A stretch of 64,000 nucleotides of DNA from Diadophis punctatus similis (lineage: Eukaryota; Chordata; Lepidosauria; Squamata; Dipsadidae), in the NCBI GenBank assembly GCA_023053685.1, contig JALIGW010000016.1, positions 11,779,280 through 11,843,279 on the forward strand, given 5' to 3'. The notes beneath the pieces were generated by a model. The model was not told where the DNA came from. It worked only from the letters and a program-made list of their open reading frames with translations, and ran no database searches. This document shows positions 45,941-57,076 of the stretch, piece by piece (positions within the stretch are counted from its first letter, which is position 1; the number at the start of each line of letters is the position of its first letter). The position numbers were made by a program, and so were the translations under genes.

Positions 45941-46297
45941 CAGGGGCGGGTTGCTCGCTTACCTATGCTGGTGCGCTGCGCGTGCATCTTCATGTTTCGG
46001 GCGCATGCGCGCATGCTATGCACATGCGCCCCCTCGCGTGATTTTGCTTCTGCGCATGCACGGAAGCAAAATCGCGCCAAAATCTCATGAGGGGACATGC
46101 GCACGAGAGAGATTTCGGTGCGATTTTGCTTCTGCGCATGCGCAGAAGCAAAATCACCCAAAAATTCTTAGAAAAAGATGGCGACGCGCGCGATGGACCG
46201 GCGGAGAGGGCTCCGGAACGGTCGCGAGCAAATTGCGCAATCGGCTGCTCCCTACCGGAGCTATGCACTGGACAGCTCCGGCAGGAACCCACCTCTG
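45941..46297. mobile_element. hAT-type foldback MITE, family A, with NRF1-like site
   Basis: CAGGGGCGGGTTGCTCGCTT to CAGGAACCCACCTCTG. Exact duplication ATTCTAAC (45933-45940; 46298-46305), inserted in a SINE-like GCATTCTAACCA sequence. TGCGCATGCGCA at 46133-46144. Confidence 0.88.
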
Positions 46298-46336
46298 ATT
46301 CTAACCATTGTGCCACTGCTGCTCCTCCCAACACCC

Positions 46337-46690
46337 AGGTAGTCCTTGACTTACAACAGTTCTTTGAGTGACCATTCAAAGTTACAACAGGACTGACAAA
46401 AATGAGTTAGGACTGTTTTTCACACCCATGACCATTGCGGGATCCCCTTGATCATGTGATTAAAATTCAGACACTTGGCAACTGACATGTATTTATGACG
46501 GTTGCAGTGTCCTGGGGTCATGTGATCCCCTTTTGCTGCCTTCTGACAAGCAAAGTCACTGGGGGAGCCTGATTCACTTAACAACTATGTTACTAAATTT
46601 AAATTAAAATGGCGCAAAACTCACTTAACTTTCTTGCATAGCAATGGAAACCTTGGGCTTAATTGTGGTCGTACATTAAGGACTGCCTGT
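46337..46690. mobile_element. 'GTCCTCGACTTA' family MITE
   Basis: CAGGTAGTCCTTGACTTACA to GTCGTACATTAAGGACTGCC, most of the core present. Confidence 0.75.
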
Positions 46691-47185
46691 GTTTTGGTAG
46701 CCAAAGCTGAGGTGAAAGATTCTGAATGTTGGAGGGCTACACCAGGAGTAGTTGTTCCACCTTCGAATGAGAGCATGTATCCCTGTCTCGTAAAATTTTG
46801 TTGACTGTTCTTTGAGCCACTTCTTCACTGCAGTTTTCATTTCCTCGTCACTGGAATAATAATCCTCCATACTCAACAGATTTAGCGCCTTCAGACTATC
46901 ATCTCTTCGGCCCCATGAAAGAGGGTTTGAGAGGCAAACATTATTCCAGTGATGAGGATGTGAAAACTGCAGTGAAGAAGTGTTCAAAGAACAGTCAACA
47001 AAATTTTACAAGACAGGGAAACATGCTCTCATTTGAAGGTGGAACATTGCTATTGAGAGAAACGGTGACTATGTTGAGAAGTAGGGATGTGATCCAGAGG
47101 ACCAGTTTCATTTTGATGTATGCTACATGTTCCTGTGTTGGTCATTATACCTGTCCTAAAGAAAATGGAATTACTTTTTGACTCT
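46691..47185. mobile_element. Mariner-type transposase relic, inverted duplication
   Basis: On the + strand from about 46890 the frame reads DYHLFGPMKEGLRGKHYSSD then EDVKTAVKK, resembling the C-terminal end of mariner transposases. Minus strand 46700-46860 encodes a second copy (SSDEEMKTAVKKWLKEQSTK, then FYETGIHALIRRW). The two pieces face each other. Frameshifts and stops show both are dead. Confidence 0.75.
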
Positions 47186-47313
47186 CCCTCGTATAATTCA
47201 CTCACTTTTACTGCTTGATAAGTTAGGAAGGTTCTTTTCTGAGTTTCTTTCTCAGCCTGTTATGCAGTTGTGGGCTACATCTTCTCTTATCTGATTTTTC
47301 CCAAGATTGTATC

Positions 47314-47577
47314 CAGAGGTGGGCTGCACTTTCATTAACAAAGGGTTCGCTTCACTCGCATGCACCCCTTTGGGAGAGAAATGGAGCTTCAAACAGGCTC
47401 CTAATCAGCTCAGGCAGCTCCGGTGAGAGGCGGCGCGGAATGCAGCTGGGCCAGCCAAGGAGCCAGAAAGTAAGTTATAAATGGATAGCATAGAACAAGG
47501 GCAGGTGGGCGGCCCAACCAGCAATCAGAGTTAAAGGTTTACCCGAACCCTTGCGACCATGCAGCAGCCCACCACTG
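47314..47577. mobile_element. hAT-type foldback MITE, diverged family A
   Basis: CAGAGGTGGGCTGCACTTTC to CATGCAGCAGCCCACCACTG. Exact duplication ATTGTATC (47306-47313; 47578-47585). Confidence 0.85.
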
Positions 47578-47787
47578 ATTGTATCTTTTCCTCCCACTCC
47601 CTGAGGCTATTACCACATACCATTACAAGATGTTCAGATGTATTTCCACTGAATCTTTGAATTAGTTACAAAAATGAAATGTTGCAGACTAGGCAAGGAA
47701 TCTATTTAAAAACCATTCTGCTACCTCTTTCCACTCACCATTGGAACTCCTAGATGTCTCATCTAGGAGTCGGGAAGAAATTAGATG

Positions 47788-48056
47788 CAAGTAGTCCTTG
47801 ACTTAAAACCATTTGTTTAGTGGGTTCCCCGGTTGACTTTGCTTGTCGGAATCCAGCTGGGAAGATTACAAATAGTAATCACATGACCCTGGCATCTGTC
47901 ATAAGTACATGTCAGTTGTCAAGCATCCAAATTTTGATCAGGTGACCAATGCTGCAGCAGCCATGTTAAAAATGGTCATGTCACTTTTTTCATTGCCATT
48001 GTAACTCCAAACAGTCAGTTACAAATTGTTGTAAATTGAGAACTACCTTTATACAG
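47788..48056. mobile_element. 'GTCCTCGACTTA' family MITE
   Basis: GCAAGTAGTCCTTGACTTAA to AAATTGAGAACTACCTTTATA. Confidence 0.65.
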
Positions 48057-48320
48057 ATACTTTTTTCTACTAGAGTGAAGAACGTTAATTATATTGTGAG
48101 GTTCATATGTTAACTGGGGTTTATGACATGTAATATATTTGTGTGCCCTGTCCTAAGACAGTTACTGTATTAAGTTAGGCTTTATTTGTTCCCATTTGGA
48201 AGAAAAAAAACAAAACAAGATAATCCATTGCTGTTGAATTCCATTTCTTTTCTGAAATGAAATATATTTAAACATGTTTTATGTAATGCTTACTAAATAT
48301 TTTCTAATTTTTAGTAATAG

Positions 48321-48715
48321 TGTCAACTCGCGAAGCTTTCCTGACCTGCTCCCGAGTTGCCATAGGCAGGGGGATAGGAAATCGCGCCTCACAGCTGCAC
48401 CAAGAAATTCACACCTCAGTCAAAACAAAACACATCCTTGCCGCCCGAAGTCAAGGCCATCTCCACGGAGACCCACAATGGCCGGAGGGAGAGACTTCTA
48501 CGACCCACGAAATTGCTTCGTTGGGGAATGTGACTGGTGACACACCTTGTGGGGAGGGGGGAAATGGGGTCAGAGGCAAGCCGCGAACTGGGTGAAGTCA
48601 GAATTGGCTTCACTTAGTTTGTGCCGACATGGCGTTCCTAATAAACAACTGGATTTTTCTTGCTAAATGTCTTGGAGCTCCTGCTTTTATTAGGGCATCG
48701 GTTGTAACCCTGACA
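48321..48715 (+). mobile_element. Probable solo LTR (395 bp)
   Basis: It begins TGTCAACTCGCG and ends GTTGTAACCCTGACA, short TGTCA/TGACA inverted ends. AATAG (48316-48320) and AACAG (48716-48720) would be the 5-bp duplication, one mismatch. AATAAA at 48641-48646 sits as a poly(A) signal 70 bases before the end. It is unrelated in sequence to the 5280 and 16561 LTRs. Confidence 0.6.
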
Positions 48716-48720
48716 AACAG

Positions 48721-49230
48721 ATTTTTAATTTGTAGAAATATATATCCAAAACAATATATGAGGACAATGTTTTTTAACCTACAATATGTAATTGTGTCTC
48801 TTGCCTGCTGTGTATTCTGCTTCTGTTGGGTGATAACCATCAAAGAATGAATATGTTGGTTACATAGGGATCACCTAAGATTGACTGCATAGCAAATACA
48901 ATTTCAAAACAAGATTGGAAGCTTGAAGTGAAATGGGTTGATATCATTTAGAAATTCTCCACTTTCCAGTTCAGCGAGTTTTGAAAATGGAAATTGGCTT
49001 CTTCCAAATTTCTTGATTTTATCTTCAATTGTTTTCCTTTTGACTGATAGTATCTCTCTGGCTTGGAAGCATATAACAGAAGGATTGCTAGGTAACATTT
49101 GTCTATTTGATGATGAAACAAAAAGAGAAATATAAGAAATGGAAGGTTCACCAAAGAATACAAGGCCTTCTCCAGAAACTAGAATTCGAAAAGCTAAAGT
49201 TTAGTGTTATGTATTGAATATATATGGTTG
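48721..49230. other. Intergenic, nothing recognised
   Basis: Unclassified. Confidence 0.35.
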
Positions 49231-49238
49231 TGTTAAGC

Positions 49239-49847
49239 TAAGGTGACCAGATTTTAATATTTGTAAAGCGGGACACCATTGATGGGGGGGGTTTCTAGGG
49301 GAGCAAGATGGGAGGGATCCGTCTCTCTTATCCTGCAGCTTTGTGCACCCCCCCAAACACCCCCCTTCATCGCAGCCAGGGGTGGGTTCCTACCGGCGCA
49401 GGCTTACCTGTTCGTCGCTGTAGAGCCGAAGAAGCTGGTGGCGTTCGCGGTGCGGGGCTTCCCCCACCCGCTTTCCCCAGCCGCTGGGATGCCGTCATTT
49501 GCGTTCTTTTGCCCTCTGCGCATGCGCAAAGCGTTCTGCTTGCACAGAGGGCAAAAGAACGCAAATGGCGGTGGCCCGGTGGCCGGGGAACGCGGGCGGG
49601 GGAAGCCCCGCGCCGCGAACGCCACCAGCTTCTTCGGCTCTGCGGCAACGAACAGGCAAGACCACCGCTGCCCCTCTCATTGCCCTCCCTCCCCTGGCAG
49701 GAGGAGGCAGGCGAGGCAGGAGGCAGAGAGATGTGCAGGGCAAATTCAACTTTAAAAAGCGGGACTTTTTTTAAATGCCGCGGGATGCGGGACAAATTAT
49801 TAAAAAGTGGCACTGTCCCGCCAAAAGCGGGATGTCTGGTCACCTTA
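49239..49847. mobile_element. Composite 'TAAGGTGACCAG' hAT-type element (copy 2)
   Basis: TAAGGTGACCAGATTTTAAT to GGGATGTCTGGTCACCTTA. Exact duplication TGTTAAGC (49231-49238; 49848-49855). Internally collinear with 36165-36778 including CAGGGGTGGGTTCCTACC at 49378 and TGCGCATGCGCA at 49517-49528. Confidence 0.88.
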
Positions 49848-49855
49848 TGTTAAGC

Positions 49856-50160
49856 CCTGCTAAAGTGAACATAACCTTTAGATGACCCTAACTGTTACCT
49901 CCAACTGTTTTGTGCTAAAGTGAAACTAACCTTTAGATGACCCTAACTGTCAACTCCAACTAATTTAGAGGGAAACTTAGAACATTCATATTCGGGGGGG
50001 GGGGCTTTTTCAAGTATTATCATTGGTTGAGGCCCTGTGGGCCCAGAGTACAAATTACAGGCATTTTGCCTGCTGTTCCTCAATTCCAGTTTTGAGCCAA
50101 TAAATGCTGTTGCAGCTATGCTGATCTGCTTCTTGCCTACTGAAGCCCACTACACAATAC
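49856..50160 (+). other. LTR-like tail with a two-copy tandem repeat
   Basis: GCTAAAGTGAAC and GCTAAAGTGAAACTAACC head two units of about 55 bp (49859-49970). GAGCCAATAAATGCTGTTGC at about 50094 supplies a poly(A) signal before CTACTGAAGCCCACTACACA. This resembles the end of an LTR, but I could not define its 5' end. Confidence 0.35.
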
Positions 50161-50490
50161 TTAGAATAAGGATCTCATTCATCTGAGAAAATGAATCACA
50201 CCTGCAACTAATAATCAGTGGTATAAAGCTTGACAATCTGCTTGTCTGCAGCAAATGTTACAAGGCCAAAACGTTGACATGCCTGTAGGCATGCAGGGAT
50301 GTAGTTATGCAATACTTCCTCATGCAAGTACACAAGTTGTGGCATTTGACTGATGATCTCACAATGCCCATTTTGTTCTTGTCCCTTCTTGCCCTCCCTG
50401 CAGATACCTTAGGCTTCAGGGAAGCAGATTGGCTCCCGGACGGGTGTTCCTCCTGCTCCAGAGCTATTATACTATAGAACACTTCATGAT

Positions 50491-50968
50491 CAGCGGTGGG
50501 TTGCTCCCGGTTCAGACCGGTTCTTAGAACCGGTAGCAGGGGTGAAATCCTCGCGGTTCGCTCTTACCTGTCGGTCGCCGCACAACCGAAGAAGCTGGTG
50601 GTGTTCACGGCGCGGGGCTGCCCCCGCCCGCTTCCCCACCTGCCTGGACACCGCCATTTGCATTCTTTTACCCTCTGCGCATGCAGAACGCTTTGCGCCT
50701 GCGCAGAGGGCAAAAGAACTCAAATGGCGGCGTCCAGGCGGGCGAGGAAAGCGAGCGGGGGCAGCCCCGCGCCACGAAGCTTTTCGTGCTTTTCGCCACG
50801 AGCTTTTTCGGCTCTGCGGCGACCAACAGGTAAGAGCGAACCATGAGGATTTCACCCCTGACCGGTAGTACCGGCGGTGGGAGGCTCCGCCTACCCGCCC
50901 CAGATGCTTCTGCACATGCGCAAGCACACGCACGAACCGGTGGCAAAATAATTTACAACTCACCACTG
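50491..50968. mobile_element. hAT-type foldback MITE, family A, hosting a family B element
   Basis: CAGCGGTGGGTTGCTCCCGG to TTTACAACTCACCACTG. Duplication TTCATGAT/TTCAAGAT (50483-50490; 50969-50976). Confidence 0.85.
50537..50860. mobile_element. hAT-type foldback MITE, family B, nested
   Basis: CAGGGGTGAAATCCTCGCGG to ATGAGGATTTCACCCCTG. Exact duplication ACCGGTAG (50529-50536; 50861-50868) comes from the host element. The arms of about 130 bp are inverted around TCTGCGCATGCAGAACG. Confidence 0.9.
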
Positions 50969-50976
50969 TTCAAGAT

Positions 50977-51289
50977 GTTATGAAAGGACAATAACAATAG
51001 CAACAATGATGCATTGGAATCTTTGCAAGAAATACTATTTACCTTGAAGCAAGAAGAGGTGGAACCACAAAATAGACAAAGGAATAGAAAATGAAGAAGC
51101 TAAAGTGGTCTGAGACTTTAGGATTCAAACAGACAAGCACCAGCTACATAGCACCCCACACTTAACAACTGTCGATAAGAAAGACCAAAAAAGTCTGGAT
51201 AAGTGGACTGACAATGCCTGGAAGCATCAAAATAGAAGAAAAAGAAATGTAGAAGATAACAAAATACAAAGACTTTGCAGAATATTGAT
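50977..51289. other. Intergenic, nothing recognised
   Basis: A-rich unclassified sequence. Confidence 0.35.
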
Positions 51290-51734
51290 CAGTGGTGGGT
51301 TGCTCCCGGTTCGGCCCAGTTCTAAGAACTGGTAGCACTGGCGGCAGGAGGCTCTGCTCACCCGCCTGGGACACTTCTGCGCATGCGTAGAAGTGTTGCG
51401 TGCAAGCGCAAGTGTGTGTGCCAGGGGTGAAATGATACCGGTTCATCCCGGTCCGGGCATACCAGTATCAGCGGCTGCTGGTGGTTCAGAGAACCGGTAG
51501 CAGTGGCAGCGTGAGGCTCCGCCCACCCACACAGACATCGCCATTTTGTTGTTTTTAATCCTCTGTGCATGCGCAAAGCATTCTGCGCATGCGCAGAGGG
51601 TGAAAAAGTGCACACTCGAGCAGAGCAAGGATGAAAAAGTGCGTGCGCACACTTCTAAACTGGTAGGGAAGGTAAGTAGATTTCACCACTGGCGCGCACG
51701 AACCGGTAGCAAAGGGTTTTAGAACCCACTACTG
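51290..51734. mobile_element. hAT-type foldback MITE, family A, hosting a family B element
   Basis: CAGTGGTGGGTTGCTCCCGG to TTTTAGAACCCACTACTG. Flanks ATATTGAT/GCATTGAT. The inner element occupies 51422-51691. Confidence 0.8.
51422..51691. mobile_element. hAT-type foldback MITE, family B, nested, with NRF1-like site
   Basis: CAGGGGTGAAATGATACCGG to GTAGATTTCACCACTG. Flanks GTGTGTGC/GCGCGCAC agree if CpG decay is assumed. TGCGCATGCGCA at 51584-51595. Confidence 0.78.
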
Positions 51735-52397
51735 GCATTGATAGATGGCATTACTTCACTGAAGGAACCTAAAGCTCTTTTAAGAGATGTCATTTAGGAC
51801 AAATCTTCCCTTGCGGAATTAATTGCCACAGATGGTATCCAGATGATACCGTGTTTGCAAGAAAGGATTTGGGCAATGATGAACATTAGATTTAATACCT
51901 TGGACTTCAGCTTTATGCTCTTCCAATTTTGGAAGCCTCTGAGCTGAATGCTGATGAAACATTTTTTTTCCTGGCACTTTTCAACTTTGATTCCCCCCCC
52001 CTCAAAACTAATAAATAAATAAGCTGAATGATGAAAACCACTGGATCATAACTATAAAGATAAAAGATACTTCATTGGAGTAGGTCTAGTAAAATCCTGC
52101 ATCTGTTGGGGTCACGTACAAGAAACTATAAAATGTTTTATTCAGTGAAGTCAGTTTTTCTGGCACCTCCCCCTCCCCCCCCCGTTGAACTCTTGAATCA
52201 GGAAAAAACAAAGGATAGAAACCAGGAGGTTGATTCTGAAGTCAAACTTTCTATATATTTTTATGACGTCAAAGAGCAAACTCTACGATGCAATGTTTTC
52301 TGGAATATTTGCTGGGAGTATTGCAATCTTAAACTTCCAATTCCATACTTTCAGTTGCAACAGTAATTATACATACCATTCCTCTGTCTCTCAATAC
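51735..52397. other. Intergenic, unclassified
   Basis: Bases 51735-51960 may be a decayed CR1 end. Nothing firm. Confidence 0.3.
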
Positions 52398-52405
52398 ATT
52401 TTAAT

Positions 52406-52842
52406 CAGAAGTGGGTTTCAGCAGGTTCTGACCAGTTCTGGAGAACCGGTAGCGGAAATTTTGAGTAGTTCGGAGAACCGGTAGCGGAAATTTTGAGTAG
52501 TTCGGAGAACCGGTAGCAGAAATTTTGAGTAGTTCGAAGAACCGGTAGCGGAAATTTTGAGTAGTTCGGAGAACCGGTAGCAGAAATTTTGAGTAGTTCG
52601 GAGAACCAGTAAATATCACCTCTGACTGGCCCCGCCCCCATCTATTCTCTGCCTTCTGAGTCCCAGCTGATCGGGAGGAAATGGGGAATTTGCAGTAACC
52701 TTCCCCTGGAGTGGGGAGGGAATGGAGATTTTACAGTATCCTTACCCTGCCACGCCCACCAAGCCACGCCCACCAAGCCATACCACGCCCACCAAGCCAC
52801 GCCCACAGAACCGGTAGTAAACAATTTTGAATCCCACCACTG
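52406..52842. mobile_element. hAT-type MITE related to family A with 32-bp tandem repeat
   Basis: CAGAAGTGGGTTTCAGCAGG to TTGAATCCCACCACTG. Duplication ATTTTAAT/CTTTTAAT (52398-52405; 52843-52850). Five exact-length 32-bp units (GGAGAACCGGTAGCGGAAAT) run from 52440 to 52599. A second short repeat, CCACGCCCACCAAG, lies at 52750-52805. Confidence 0.88.
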
Positions 52843-52850
52843 CTTTTAAT

Positions 52851-53330
52851 GGTCAGTTGTAAAAGTATCTGAACAAGAATATGATTTTTCTCACATATTA
52901 TTACGTCCAATGATTCATTCTCTAGTCAGACCTGGGGCAAAGTCCCGTTTCTGTCTTCGTTTTGCCCATACATTTTTGTATGAGCTTTGCTTTATTTTGA
53001 AAATTCCTTTTTTATTTATGCATTTGGCAAACCTTTTCACTTCAGAAGTATGAACTGTCCAACTTCAGAAAAGATGACGAAAATTTACTGCTGACTTCTA
53101 AGGAAAGATCCTGGAACTTGGGAAAGAAGATGTGGTTTGTTAGTTAAGACTTGTATACGTATTTGGAAATATATCATGTTCACAAGATAATAAATCATCA
53201 AGATGAAAATCTCTGATAAAACATTTCCTTCAACCCCACTATGAAATAGTTACTTCTGCAGAAACAGAAAATAGTAGTCCAGCATAGTTATCTATTACAT
53301 CTTTGGCTTCTCAAACAGACATAAAACAAA
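52851..53330. other. Intergenic, nothing recognised
   Basis: Unclassified AT-rich sequence. Confidence 0.35.
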
Positions 53331-53640
53331 CTGTGATTCTATGTGGAGAGAATATATGTAGCTCAGGGTTGAACTGTGGAGGCCTTGGTGCTCTCTGAGC
53401 TTGGTTGTTTTCCAGAATAAACTTAAAAAAATAAAACCAAGTAGATAAAACTTAAAAAACGTTCTGCTAGCTTGAGCCAAAAATCCACCAAGTCCAGCAT
53501 TCTAGAAAGTTCACATGTTTGACCAGAAAGGTTTTTACCACTTGTATCACTGCTCTTCAATAGCTTGTGGTATATGTATTTGTATTTGTATTTGTTTATT
53601 TTGTCAAGCATAAATGAATATAAGCAAAGTACAAACAGTA
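53331..53640 (-). mobile_element. LINE 3' UTR-like fragments
   Basis: GTAGCTCAGGGTTGAACTGT and CTTGGTGCTCTCTGAGCTTG are the inverse of pieces at 43400-43470. TTTGTTTATTTTGTCAAGCA at 53590 is an inverted LINE tail. Confidence 0.5.
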
Positions 53641-53689
53641 AAACATGATTGAATATTACAAGAAGCTGGAAAAAAAACTATAGAACATA

Positions 53690-54525
53690 GAATTATAGAG
53701 CTGGAAAGTATCTCAGAGGTCTTCTAGTCCAACCCCTTGCACAAAGCAGGAGATCTTATACTATCCTGGTCAAATGGTTGTCTAGTCTATTTTTGAAAAC
53801 CTTCGGTGATGGAGCACCCAAAACTCTGGGAGACAAGCTATTCTATTGTTCTCACTTGTCAGAAATTTCTCCCTACTTCTAGGTTGGATCTCTCTTTAAC
53901 AAGCTTATGTCCATTACTTCTTGTCCTGCCCTCAGGTGCTTTGGGGAGTAAGTTAATCCCCTCTTCTTTGTGACAGCCCCTCAGGTACTTGGGAAGACGG
54001 TTATTATGTCGCCTCTAAGCCTTCTCTTCAATAGTCTAGACTAGGGGTGTCAAACTCGATTTCATTGAGGGCTGCATCAGCCTTGCGTTTGACCTCGGGG
54101 AGGTGGGGTGGGCATGGGCAGCTCGACGTCACTCATGTTGGAGGTGGCCCGGGCGCTCTGCCAGCGTAAACGGGCTCCCAAACTCTGTTTCCGACTGTGA
54201 CAGCCGCCTGCAACCCTCTGCCAGAGAAAACGGAGTTTGGCAGGGCTGCACATGGTCTTCCCGAGCTCTGTTTTCGCTGGCAGGCACCACGGGCCAGTCC
54301 TTCACTGTTTCCAGGGCAGCCCCGCGGGCCACACCTTACATCTGCAAGCCTTGAGTTTGACACCCCTGATCTAGGCGCATCTAGTTCTCTCAACCGTTCA
54401 TCATATGATTTAACCCCCCCCAGACCCTTTATCATCTTTATTGCTCTTCTCTGCACAATTTCTAGGGTCTCAGCATCATGGCCTCCTAATAGCCTGATTC
54501 TTCATGCAATTTGTCCAATCTCTCT
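53690..54525 (-). mobile_element. CR1-like LINE, decayed, interrupted by a hAT element
   Basis: TATAGAGCTGGAAAGTATCT, CTTCTAGTCCAACCCCTTGC and CCTGCCCTCAGGTGCTTTGG are the inverted 3' half. The CR1 resumes at 54369 (RRAIKMIKGLGGVKSYDERL on the minus strand). Confidence 0.75.
54042..54368. mobile_element. hAT-type MITE, 'GGGGTGTCAAACTC' family, nested in CR1
   Basis: TAGGGGTGTCAAACTCGATT and CTTGAGTTTGACACCCCTG are inverted ends; GTCTAGAC/ATCTAGGC flanks are a decayed duplication. The CR1 sequence is collinear outside. Confidence 0.8.
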
Positions 54526-54717
54526 TTAAAATATCTAAATGAGTAGCCATTGACATATCAGACAGCAGAGAATTCTGCAATTTGGCTTATGTAAAGTATT
54601 TTCTTCTATCAGTCTTCAATTGCTCTGCATTATATTGATTCCAAGCTTTAATATTGTGAGATAGGAGAAAAGCTTTCCTACACCTATATTTTCCATATTA
54701 TACATAATGCTTTGGAC

Positions 54718-55151
54718 CAGGGGTGTCAAAATGGATTTCTTTGAGGGACGGATCAGCATTGTAGTTCTCCTCTGCGGGCTGGTGGGGGGGAGGCGGCAGG
54801 GAGTGGGGGGGGGAGAGATGGGATGGACGCCTCCTGCAGCACTCTGCCGGCCAAAACTTTACTGGCCAAAACGGGGTGTGTGGGGGGGTGCACATGCCCC
54901 CCGTGCCTCGTTTTTGCCCTCCATGGCCTCATGCAGCACTCTGCTGGCCAAAAATGGGCCAAAAACGGGCCAGCAGAGTGCTGCTGGAGGCCGGGGAGGC
55001 CAAAATGCACCACGTGGGGCATGCGGCCTGTTTTAGCCGGCAGAGGCACCACGGGCCGGTCCTTTGATATTCCCAGGCCTGGCCCTGCGAGCCGGATTAG
55101 AGCACCCCGTGGGCTGGATCCGGCCCGCGGGCCTTGAGTTTGACACCCCTA
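54718..55151. mobile_element. hAT-type MITE, 'GGGGTGTCAAA' family
   Basis: CAGGGGTGTCAAAATGGATT to CTTGAGTTTGACACCCCTA with CTTTGGAC/CTTTAGTC flanks. The GC-rich interior has inverted AAAACGGG/CCGTTTT-like blocks. Confidence 0.8.
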
Positions 55152-55734
55152 CTTTAGTCATATACTTTTTTTCTCCCTGTTTTCAAGATTTAAAAAAAAA
55201 CTTTAACACCACATTCCCCCTCTCTCTAGCTTTCATCTGTAGCCTCCTAAATGTTTGTCAACTCTACAATATCTTTTTGAGGGAAAATCACCAGCTACAT
55301 AAAAATCATTCCAAATATTGTCTCACCATAAATTTATATAAGGATATTTTCTGTAACCACAGTTTTATTTTTAGTTCCATTCCTGTTGGCGACGAACTTC
55401 CAATCTGTTACTAAATAATAAAATTAAAATGGCAATAAAGCAGAATATAGACAAAAACAAAGGTTAGCAAATTACAAAACCAATAAAATATAGATGAGCC
55501 ATGGTGTACAAATAAAAAAACTAGTACATTCTACTTTGCATAGTCTACCGTTACTGCACATGATTTTTAAACATTTCATTTCTTGCAGGTTCTGTCTTTG
55601 CAATCACCTGAGACAGATGAGGAAAAGGAAATGAAGAAAGATAAAATTAAAAACAAGTAAAAAAGACGGAAATGAAATTGGAGAAAGAGAAAAGGACTGT
55701 GAAGAGGAAAAGGACTATGAAGAGGAGGAGAAGA
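55152..55734. other. Intergenic, nothing recognised
   Basis: AT-rich, then A/G-rich near 55615-55740. Confidence 0.35.
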
Positions 55735-55742
55735 AGATAATC

Positions 55743-55910
55743 CAGCGGTGGGTTGCTCCCGGTTCGGCCCAGTTCGGCGAACCAGTAGCGGCGGCTGAGG
55801 GAGGCTCCGCCCACCCACCCAGGACACTTCTGCACATGCGCAGAAGTATCGCACATGCATGCAAGTGCACGCACAAACCGGTAGTGATGGGTTTTCAGAA
55901 CCCACTACTG
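55743..55910. mobile_element. hAT-type foldback MITE, family A (short copy)
   Basis: CAGCGGTGGGTTGCTCCCGG to TTCAGAACCCACTACTG. Exact duplication AGATAATC (55735-55742; 55911-55918). Confidence 0.9.
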
Positions 55911-56218
55911 AGATAATCCCATTTGGAATACTGTGTCCAGTTCTGGAGATATTGATAAAACTGTGTCCAGTTCAAAAAGATATTGATAAAATTGAGTAAA
56001 TCTAGAGACGGGCAACAAAAATAGTGCAAAGTCTGAGGGACATAACATATCAGGACAGATTGGAGGAACCGAATATGTACAACCTGGAGGACAGAAGGGA
56101 AAGGGAATTTGACATGATCTAAAATCTTTAAAACTTTTAAGGGTATGGATGAGGTTCTAGAAGGCAGCATTTTCAATGTTAAGCAAAAATCCAGAATATG
56201 GGGGCATAACCTCAAACT
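55911..56218 (+). mobile_element. Decayed CR1-like LINE fragment
   Basis: TGGAATACTGTGTCCAGTTC and CTAGAGACGGGCAACAAAAA belong to an older CR1 subfamily. The hAT element at 55743 is inserted at its 5' side. Confidence 0.5.
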
Positions 56219-56226
56219 GACAGGAA

Positions 56227-56559
56227 CAGGGGTGGGTTCCATTTACCTTCGCCACTGGTTCGCATTGCGACATTTCGCATGCGTGCGCACGGTTCCCTCA
56301 CATGCGCACGTGCATCCCCTCACGCGATTTCACTTCTACGCATGCTCTGAAGCAGGAATTAGCCCAAATCAGCTGTGCTTCAGGTGAAGAAATAAAGGTC
56401 AGTATTCACCCGCGGGCGGGCTCTTTTTCAAGCTGTGTAAGGGGAAAAATGTCCCCCCCCAAAAAGGTGGCGCGCACGGAACGGCAACGACAGTGACGTC
56501 ACCAGTGGGTTGCTACCAGTTCGGGCGATCCGATCTGAACCGGGAGGAACCCACCCCTG
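56227..56559. mobile_element. hAT-type foldback MITE, family A
   Basis: CAGGGGTGGGTTCCATTTAC to GAGGAACCCACCCCTG. Duplication GACAGGAA/GACAGGAG (56219-56226; 56560-56567). Confidence 0.87.
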
Positions 56560-56567
56560 GACAGGAG

Positions 56568-57068
56568 GGAAGTTGAAAAGAAATGTTACGAAATATTAAT
56601 GTCAAGGTTCCAAGTAATACATCCCATTCAAGAAGAACTTCATGGTAGGCATATTCCTCAAAGAACATTTTATTGGAACATATCAAATTGGCATTTTCTT
56701 GGTGAAAAACTAGTTCTAGATTCCCGCACGTTTTGCACCCAATTAAAAGTAAAACTTTGTCACTTCCCCCCAGAGTCACTCATCACATGGTCCAATCAGC
56801 ACGTAGTCCAGTTGCTAGGTGACCTCGGTCTCCACCTTTCGAATGCCTGCACAAACGTCCTTGATTCCTAGGGGAAAGAATGTTATTTTGGCTACAACAC
56901 CCCAGCTATCTCTACACCCACTCTCCCTGGCCCCTTTTGCTCCAGCTTGTGTCAGCCCTGAAGCTGTGAGAAGAAGAAACTTCCTAGAGAAAAAACTACA
57001 AAAGAAAAATGGCCACAGTTCGGCCAACTTCATGGTTGACAATTAATTCATAGAAACAGTAATAAAAA
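56568..57068. other. Intergenic, unclassified
   Basis: No gene or repeat family recognised. Confidence 0.3.
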
Positions 57069-57076
57069 GTTGGAAC

